Shown here piece after piece: positions 46,723-51,495 of a stretch of DNA of 51,495 nucleotides (positions within the stretch are counted from its first letter, which is position 1; the number at the start of each line of letters is the position of its first letter). This DNA is from a virus: the IMG/VR virus record IMGVR_UViG_3300031772_003178, positions 1-51,495 of that record; one strand, given 5' to 3'. The translations under genes were made by a program, and so were the position numbers. The notes below the pieces were generated by a model. That model had not been told where the DNA came from, did no database searches, and saw only the letters and a program-made list of their open reading frames with translations.

Positions 46723-47875
46723 GATCGATCTTCATTTGGGCTGAAGACTCTAAGATATCAAACTCAAGACCACCAGATGCTGCGACAATCCTCTGAAAAT
46801 CAAGCCAATATAAAGTGTCGAATGAGAACACAGTAACAGGCGGAGATTGTGTGCCGTGCACGAGAGAAGAGATGACATCGTTCATGGAAGCAAATCCACC
46901 GTCTTCATCTGGATAGTTGCTTTGTGGTTTCTCGTCCGTGAATAGAATGATCGATCTCGTCGCGCCGGCTCTCCAGTTAAGATTAAGCTGGACTGGATAG
47001 TTTTCGATGCAGCTACGTAGCGCATCTATCGTCGGTTCAAGACCCGTGTTCAACGATGTGTAAGGATGGATCTTTCTGAGAAACGTTGTCGCATCAGTAA
47101 AATTAGAAAATAATATTACCTTTCCCTCTTCGATGACGCTCGGGCCCGGAGAGGCGACGACGGCAAACTTGTAGTCCGCATTCGCATATTTTACGGCCCA
47201 GCTCGACAATGCTGATTCTACGTTGGTGATAGATGCGTTCATGCTACAGGAGTAGTCAATAATTACGACAATATCGTGAGCGCCAAAACCCTCATCAACA
47301 AGACCGTCGCAGTCATTATCAACACCATCACAAATCTCAGCAGATGGTAGTTTCTGTCCAAGACATACGGAATCATGTCCATTTGTACAACGCTTTACGC
47401 CCGGACTGCAACCCTCGTATTGAAGAGTTTCTGGAGGTCCATCATAGCAAAACTTTATCGCTAACTGATTAGGATTATCGATGATGCCATCACAATCATT
47501 GTCCTTTCCATCACAGATCTCATTGATGACGTCTGGCGCATCACAGTTCAACCACATTCCATTGAAACAAGTCTCATAACCCTTTCCGCATGCTGTCGAA
47601 CATCCGCGATTGAATTTATCAACCGATCCATCACAATCGTTGTCGAGACCATTACAAGTAATTTCTGACGGTGATCCCCATCCTTTACAATCGATAATTT
47701 TACCTGACATGTCACAATCCCACTTTCCCATGTTACAAACACCTCTGCCAGCCATGGTTGGAATTCCACCGTAACATGACGTACCACATCTTCGATCAAT
47801 CGATTGTTTTAGTTTTTCACCACTACAATCGCAGCCGAATAGTACAAAGACAAATGAAAAAATGATTAGGCGCAT
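46685..47875 (-). CDS. Lipoprotein with MopE-type repeats and a vWA domain (396 aa)
   Basis: The start MRLIIFSFVFVLFGCDCSG is a lipoprotein signal with a lipobox Cys near residue 15. Residues about 70-195 hold three NxxDNDCDGxxD metal-binding repeats (NGLDNDCDGSVD, DGKDNDCDGIID, DGVDNDCDGLVDE), as in MopE-type proteins of deltaproteobacteria. Residues about 198-396 are a von Willebrand A domain with MIDAS IIDYSCSMN and later ILFTDEKPQ. It is probably anchored outside the host cell membrane and may bind metal and a partner. An extended -10 candidate lies upstream. Confidence 0.8.
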   Translation of the reverse strand: MRLIIFSFVFVLFGCDCSGEKLKQSIDRRCGTSCYGGIPTMAGRGVCNMGKWDCDMSGKIIDCKGWGSPSEITCNGLDNDCDGSVDKFNRGCSTACGKGYETCFNGMWLNCDAPDVINEICDGKDNDCDGIIDNPNQLAIKFCYDGPPETLQYEGCSPGVKRCTNGHDSVCLGQKLPSAEICDGVDNDCDGLVDEGFGAHDIVVIIDYSCSMNASITNVESALSSWAVKYANADYKFAVVASPGPSVIEEGKVILFSNFTDATTFLRKIHPYTSLNTGLEPTIDALRSCIENYPVQLNLNWRAGATRSIILFTDEKPQSNYPDEDGGFASMNDVISSLVHGTQSPPVTVFSFDTLYWLDFQRIVAASGGLEFDILESSAQMKIDLDEIIKKISCSP

Positions 47876-47926
47876 GTGTTCTCCAAGGGTAGTTTGTACC
47901 TTAGAAGAACTATATCATCTATCTCA

Positions 47927-48349
47927 CTAGATTGGTATGGACGGCCATTCACTTGGTGCGATGATGGCACCATCAAGGTTCACAAGCCAACAAAGAACAT
48001 GAGCGTTCTTTGCATGCTCGAGCGTATTCTCTGTTCCACCTGTTCTATCTGAAGCGACCTGAGCAAATAGAACGTCCGAGTCTTCGGCGATCAGTTTATT
48101 TCTCGCGTATGCTGCCTGTCGAAACTCCCATTTCGAGCGTGTCTTTCCAGATGGCAGATGAAGTGTAATCTTCACATTGTAGATCTTTGCAGCTTCTTCA
48201 GCGTAGTGATCTGCACCAGACTTACATCCTCCAGAAACAAGGACAAGCTCATCATCAAACTTCACTTTCAAATCCCTAACAAGGTCCAGTATTTGCTGAC
48301 GGTCTACAAGAGAGTTTCTACGTCTGCTGCCGACTATTCCGACTCGCAT
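47927..48349 (-). CDS. SLOG/DUF2493-like nucleotide-binding protein (140 aa)
   Basis: RVGIVGSRRRN, LVSGGCKSGADHYAEEAAK, ARNKLIAEDSDVLFAQV and TGGTENTLEHAK match the SLOG Rossmann fold of the DUF2493/DprA-like group. These proteins may bind nucleotides or nucleotide-derived signals, and some act in defence or counter-defence. It overlaps the next gene upstream by one base. Confidence 0.7.
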   Translation of the reverse strand: MRVGIVGSRRRNSLVDRQQILDLVRDLKVKFDDELVLVSGGCKSGADHYAEEAAKIYNVKITLHLPSGKTRSKWEFRQAAYARNKLIAEDSDVLFAQVASDRTGGTENTLEHAKNAHVLCWLVNLDGAIIAPSEWPSIPI

Positions 48350-48663
48350 TAGTTCGGGAGTTTCTTCTTGTCGCCGCCATCTTTTGGTGTAAAAATCATG
48401 CTGACTTCGCCAAGTGATGTGATGAGATCACTCAGAGATTCATTCTCTTTCTCAAGCGCCCCACATAGATCCATAAGTTTTGTGAAGATGTAAAGATCTT
48501 CTGTACATTGCACCAGTTTTCTGCGTACAAGTGGATCAGATCCTGATCTTAAATTATCTTTCTTTTGTAGGGAAGAGATTCTCTTAATCAACATTGCTTT
48601 CACCCGTTTGCAAGCTTCCACAAACTGTTCTGTTGTCAAATCTTCCGAAGGCCCACTCGACAT
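48349..48663 (-). CDS. Helical protein of unknown function (104 aa)
   Basis: Mostly helical with Lys/Glu/Leu. AGGAG precedes the ATG at 48663. Its stop overlaps the SLOG gene start. No family is recognised. Confidence 0.55.
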   Translation of the reverse strand: MSSGPSEDLTTEQFVEACKRVKAMLIKRISSLQKKDNLRSGSDPLVRRKLVQCTEDLYIFTKLMDLCGALEKENESLSDLITSLGEVSMIFTPKDGGDKKKLPN

Positions 48664-48725
48664 AGCGTTCAAGCTCCTTGTTCTGTACGTCCAGAACTAA
48701 GTAGCCAACGACAAAGATCTGATTA

Positions 48726-49196
48726 CTATCCCTTCCGTACGTACTGAGCGTGATCTATGAAAACTTTTCCCTGTAAATGTTCCATCTCATGCTGGAATAA
48801 TCGAGCGATGAAATTCTTCAACTTTACCTTCTTATGTTGTCCGCTGACATCAGTGTATAGAACCTCGATCTTTCTGTGTCTTGGAACCTGAGTCTTGAAA
48901 TCCATGAAAGAAAGACAACCTTCTTCTTTCACGTCGATATATTTTCCGAAATCCAAGATCTCGGGATTGATTATCCACTGAGGAAGATCGTGTGCTTCTG
49001 CGATATCAACACGCATGAGAAACATGTTGACGTCATAACCGATTTGATTCGCCGCTAATGCTGCTCCGCGAGGAATGCTTTGGAGACTGTCATACATGTC
49101 ATCAAAGCACTCGGATGTTATATCTGAATAAATCTCAACTCTTTCTGGGGCCTTTCTTAATGATGGATTCGGGTATTGTAGAATTCGCTTTATCAT
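48726..49196 (-). CDS. def: Peptide deformylase (156 aa)
   Basis: RGAALAANQIG, EEGCLSFMDF and LFQHEMEHLQGKVFIDH match the three metal-binding motifs of peptide deformylase (G-x-G-L-A-A-x-Q is RGAALAANQ here; EGCLS; HEMEH). The enzyme removes the formyl group from new proteins. Phages carry it in several lineages. Length is normal. An extended -10-like TATGATAGAAT ends only 6 bases before the ATG. Confidence 0.9.
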   Translation of the reverse strand: MIKRILQYPNPSLRKAPERVEIYSDITSECFDDMYDSLQSIPRGAALAANQIGYDVNMFLMRVDIAEAHDLPQWIINPEILDFGKYIDVKEEGCLSFMDFKTQVPRHRKIEVLYTDVSGQHKKVKLKNFIARLFQHEMEHLQGKVFIDHAQYVRKG

Positions 49197-49722
49197 CTTT
49201 GTATTCTATCATATTTGGAGCTTTGAGGAAAAGGTAGAAATGTACAGAATCATAATGACCAGCACCTGTCGAATCGAAAGGGTCAAATTTCACAATCATC
49301 TTATCCAACTTGTGTAAGTCGTACGCCTCAGGTAATCTAGCGCTAGCGCGCGGCTCATATTTGAAACGCATTCGATCACCGTCGTTTCCACATTCTCTTT
49401 CAGGATCTCGACGACCCCTAATAACGTCCTGAATCCAGGCGTATCGACACGAAGCCATGATATTGTCGAACCACGCTTGCGGATCCGTAGAGTACATGAA
49501 CGTGTTGTTCGTCACGAACAAATCAAACTTCTGTGGGGCTGTCTTCAAAAGATTCCACGTAGATTCACCAAGTCTACTAATATCTGCCATTGGAAACAGT
49601 TCAGAGAGAATATCAATCTCTCCACCCGCGGGAGAATGGACGCAGATCGTCTTTACATCACTTGTCAATTTCTTCCATTCTGGAAATAGCACCTTCATCT
49701 TCTCTAGGTCGTCAGCCTTCAT
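49135..49722 (-). CDS. Protein with possible methyltransferase-like fold (195 aa)
   Basis: VKTICVHSPAGGEIDILSELFP and FDLFVTNNTFMYSTDPQAWFD resemble SAM-fold sequence, but catalytic residues are not obvious. GGAGAACAT precedes the ATG. Its end overlaps the deformylase gene by 62 bases. Function unknown. Confidence 0.5.
   Translation of the reverse strand: MKADDLEKMKVLFPEWKKLTSDVKTICVHSPAGGEIDILSELFPMADISRLGESTWNLLKTAPQKFDLFVTNNTFMYSTDPQAWFDNIMASCRYAWIQDVIRGRRDPERECGNDGDRMRFKYEPRASARLPEAYDLHKLDKMIVKFDPFDSTGAGHYDSVHFYLFLKAPNMIEYKDDKANSTIPESIIKKGPRKS
49201..49214 (-). promoter_or_regulatory. Extended -10 promoter candidate before deformylase
   Basis: Minus strand reads ATATGATAGAATAC: TG, A, TAGAAT, ending 6 bases from the deformylase ATG. 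It lies inside the upstream gene. Confidence 0.4.
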
Positions 49723-49828
49723 ATGTTCTCCTTACCACCCTCGAGGTTACTCGAAGAGCTCTAAAATTCTCTATCGACTTCAACCATGGCCACCATTGGC
49801 TTTGATAAGTATGACTCTGAGTGGCTTC

Positions 49829-49951
49829 TCACTTTTCATCATCTCCATCATGAGTGAGAAAATAGACAAGAAGCACGAACAAAATCATGGTCGCAAGAAT
49901 CATGCCAAAAGAGATATCGGCAAAGATTGACTCTATTCCAACATCAATCAC
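49829..49951 (-). CDS. Small membrane protein (40 aa)
   Basis: GTG start overlaps the end of the previous gene. After 15 residues there is a hydrophobic helix (GMILATMILFVLLVYFL) and a short charged tail HDGDDEK. A single-span membrane peptide, probably translated by coupling. Function unknown. Confidence 0.5.
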   Translation of the reverse strand: MIDVGIESIFADISFGMILATMILFVLLVYFLTHDGDDEK

Positions 49952-50270
49952 CGTAACTATCCTCTGGTTCATTTTCTTTTTTGGTACCGAGTAGCTTGCG
50001 ACGTCGTTGCTCGATCACTACAGTACGTGCCATATCGTCCTCAAGAGGAATATCAATCAAACGTTGTCCGTGGTAATCTGAAATGGTTGGAACATATCCA
50101 TCCCATTTAATGAGGGTAATTCTGCTAGAGTGCCAGTTGGATGGATGTGAGAGCCACCATATTGCTTTCTCCAACGTATCAAGATCTTTGCCCATCTCTT
50201 TGGGCGGCAAAGAAATCACCTTCTTAACGATCGAGTCGGATGATGTATCTTGCGCGATTAGCCTTTTCAT
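49944..50270 (-). CDS. Protein of unknown function (108 aa)
   Basis: A mixed alpha/beta protein with a Trp-rich centre (KAIWWLSHPSNWHSSRITLIKW) and a basic-acidic tail (EQRRRKLLGTKKENEPEDS). No family is recognised. Its start overlaps the stop of the zinc-ribbon gene. Confidence 0.55.
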   Translation of the reverse strand: MKRLIAQDTSSDSIVKKVISLPPKEMGKDLDTLEKAIWWLSHPSNWHSSRITLIKWDGYVPTISDYHGQRLIDIPLEDDMARTVVIEQRRRKLLGTKKENEPEDSYGD

Positions 50271-50611
50271 TCAAGACCCCTACGTTCAAACTCTCTTAAT
50301 ACATGTGTTAATGTCACCATGACAGCTGGTCCATGTTTAACTAGATCCAAGTTGTCTCTATATGAGATGAGTTCCGCATCACTGAGCTTTGCAAATGACT
50401 TTCTAAGATTACGAATGTAATCTATCGAGCTAAATGACGGTTTGAAATTTTCCTCATTTTCTATAGGAAAATTGAACTCGATTCTGGCACAACGTTTACA
50501 ATTTGGGCAGATAAGTTCCTTGTTAAACTCGTCACGTCTAACGCTTACTCTCTGATCACAGGATATACAAAACAAAGTCCATCTGAATCCCGTGGGAATG
50601 TCGTCAGACAT
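50267..50611 (-). CDS. Zinc-ribbon protein (114 aa)
   Basis: FCISCDQRVSVRRDEFNKE then LICPNCKRCARIE gives two CxxC knuckles, followed by a helical domain. The ATG at 50611 is the likely start. It overlaps the next gene downstream by 4 bases. No family beyond the zinc ribbon is recognised. Confidence 0.6.
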   Translation of the reverse strand: MSDDIPTGFRWTLFCISCDQRVSVRRDEFNKELICPNCKRCARIEFNFPIENEENFKPSFSSIDYIRNLRKSFAKLSDAELISYRDNLDLVKHGPAVMVTLTHVLREFERRGLE

Positions 50612-50616
50612 GATTG

Positions 50617-51057
50617 TCAATTCTTGATTGGATCCTTAGGGGGCGGCGTTCCTCTCATGAGATCGTTCTCATATTTTTTCATCTCGGCATCGTCAACAGC
50701 CAGTCGTTCCTTAAGGATCATGTCAAGTTGACGAATCATCTGCGCTTGATCGTCGATACATATTTGAGCAGCAATTAGCGCAGAATATGCCTCCTCAAGA
50801 ACGATAACATTGTGCTTTTTCTCATGCATGAGAACAGCTGCGGCAAGAGCATCACCAAACATTAAACCGCCGAAAAACTCACCAAGAGCCAAAGCGATCA
50901 TCAACACTATACTAGCATGACCAAAGTAAAATAGTGTTCCACCAGCCAACAGACTGATTACGATTATTAACGCTGCTCGTTTGAACGCGTTTCGAATCTG
51001 AGCATTTAGGCTTTCGATTAACTGTTCTCTTGTTGCTGCTAGTTTTTCATTTCCCAT
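50617..51057 (-). CDS. Membrane protein with two hydrophobic helices (146 aa)
   Basis: Residues about 26-45 (FKRAALIIVISLLAGGTLFY) and 48-70 form two close transmembrane helices. The rest is cytoplasmic-type helix with a Pro/Lys tail. No signal peptide cleavage site. An extended -10 candidate (TATGATATAAT) ends 6 bases before the ATG. Confidence 0.65.
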   Translation of the reverse strand: MGNEKLAATREQLIESLNAQIRNAFKRAALIIVISLLAGGTLFYFGHASIVLMIALALGEFFGGLMFGDALAAAVLMHEKKHNVIVLEEAYSALIAAQICIDDQAQMIRQLDMILKERLAVDDAEMKKYENDLMRGTPPPKDPIKN

Positions 51058-51063
51058 TTTTTC

Positions 51064-51074
51064 ATTATATCATA
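51064..51074 (-). promoter_or_regulatory. Extended -10 promoter candidate
   Basis: TATGATATAAT is identical to the box before the MT-A70 gene; the ATG of the membrane protein follows after 6 bases, implying a leaderless start or use of an alternative start. Confidence 0.45.
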
Positions 51075-51077
51075 CTT

Positions 51078-51395
51078 TCATCGGATAATTTTAATCTGTT
51101 TAGCTCTGCATTCGATACAGTAAAAATACGATGCTTGATCACTCCAGCTGGTTGCGGGGTCGAAATTCAATGTCAAAACTTTTTGTCTGCATCCTCCAGC
51201 GCAGTCAACCATCATTGAATCAGAGTCTTTCACCTTCCTTACTTTCTGGATCCCTTCACCATTACAAATGTCGCAGTCTTCATCTGGAGACCATTGACCC
51301 GTTTTATAATTCCAATCTCTTCCAGTGCCCAAACATTTTGAACATTGTGGGCCGTCCCACTCATTGACGTAAGAACCTGACTTTAATTCATTCAT
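51078..51395 (-). CDS. DnaJ-like zinc-finger protein (105 aa)
   Basis: CSKCLGTGRDW, CDICNGEG, CAGGCRQK and CIEC give four CxxC-type knuckles of the DnaJ central-domain kind. The ATG at 51395 overlaps the stop of the partial gene to its right, which decides the start; a longer frame adds 21 residues. It may bind RNA or act as a small chaperone. Confidence 0.6.
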   Translation of the reverse strand: MNELKSGSYVNEWDGPQCSKCLGTGRDWNYKTGQWSPDEDCDICNGEGIQKVRKVKDSDSMMVDCAGGCRQKVLTLNFDPATSWSDQASYFYCIECRAKQIKIIR

Positions 51396-51495
51396 AGTCG
51401 TCTGTTCCTGGATCTGCAAAGATTGGAGTGAACCCGAGTTGTTTCCATGCGTCGTCATCCCATCCCTCTCCCATATCGTTCACGATGATCGTGTA
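51388..51495 (-). CDS. 3' end of a further gene (partial)
   Basis: An open frame enters from the right edge and ends at TGA 51388-51390, giving YTIIVNDMGEGWDDDAWKQL and 15 more residues. Its stop overlaps the start of the zinc-finger gene. Family cannot be told from 35 residues. Confidence 0.5.
   Translation of the reverse strand, partial: YTIIVNDMGEGWDDDAWKQLGFTPIFADPGTDDYE

Overview
The window is part of a large tailed-phage genome with a T4-like contractile tail. The evidence is a block of baseplate genes (gp6/J-like, gp25, spike and hub candidates, LamG-type tail proteins) followed by a gp55-like late sigma factor. Almost every gene and RNA lies on the minus strand, so the reading direction is right to left. 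Genes are packed with ATGA or TGATG overlaps and good Shine-Dalgarno sites. A MopE-repeat/vWA lipoprotein hints at a deltaproteobacterial-type host (Myxococcota or Bdellovibrionota); this is inference only.

Layout. 1-12.8 kb: tail and baseplate genes, sigma factor and small accessory genes. 12.8-33.4 kb: a long carbohydrate island. It holds two PfkB/HldE-type sugar kinases, an HldE-type nucleotidyltransferase, a HAD phosphatase, a nucleotide-sugar dehydrogenase, two SDR epimerase/dehydratases, transaldolase, RpiB, a class II aldolase, a sugar cupin, several methyltransferases, a deacetylase, a SGNH-like protein and at least nine glycosyltransferase domains. One protein fuses GT4, GT9 and GT2. 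A GIY-YIG homing endonuclease sits inside the island. Together these could make and transfer ADP-heptose-like and other nucleotide sugars, to decorate the virion or remodel the host surface. 33.4-38.3 kb: a RecB-like nuclease, small genes, a GH108 endolysin and the RNA ligase RtcB. 35.1-46.4 kb: a tRNA archipelago. 46.4-51.5 kb: the lipoprotein, a SLOG protein, peptide deformylase and small zinc or membrane proteins.

The RNA region is the most unusual part. It has about 41 tRNA genes covering all 20 amino acids and a tmRNA whose tag ends FAAA. Among them lie at least six tRNA-like genes whose halves are in circularly permuted order: anticodon-stem 3' strand, T-arm and acceptor 3' strand come first, then a linker, then acceptor 5' strand, D-arm and anticodon-stem 5' strand. 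Acceptor and anticodon stems pair within each unit, and in some units the acceptor end is capped by a tiny loop (one a GNRA tetraloop). Two tandem 45-46 nt three-way-junction RNAs with a T-loop and completely different but paired outer stems look like reduced relatives. Several other degenerate or armless tRNA-like elements and multi-hairpin spacers are interspersed. RtcB, which can ligate RNA ends, is encoded about 1.2 kb from the nearest unit.

Limits: all calls come from reading the sequence by eye. Anticodons of the permuted units cannot be assigned because U33 is missing at the expected place in most. Coordinates of RNA elements may be off by one or two bases.
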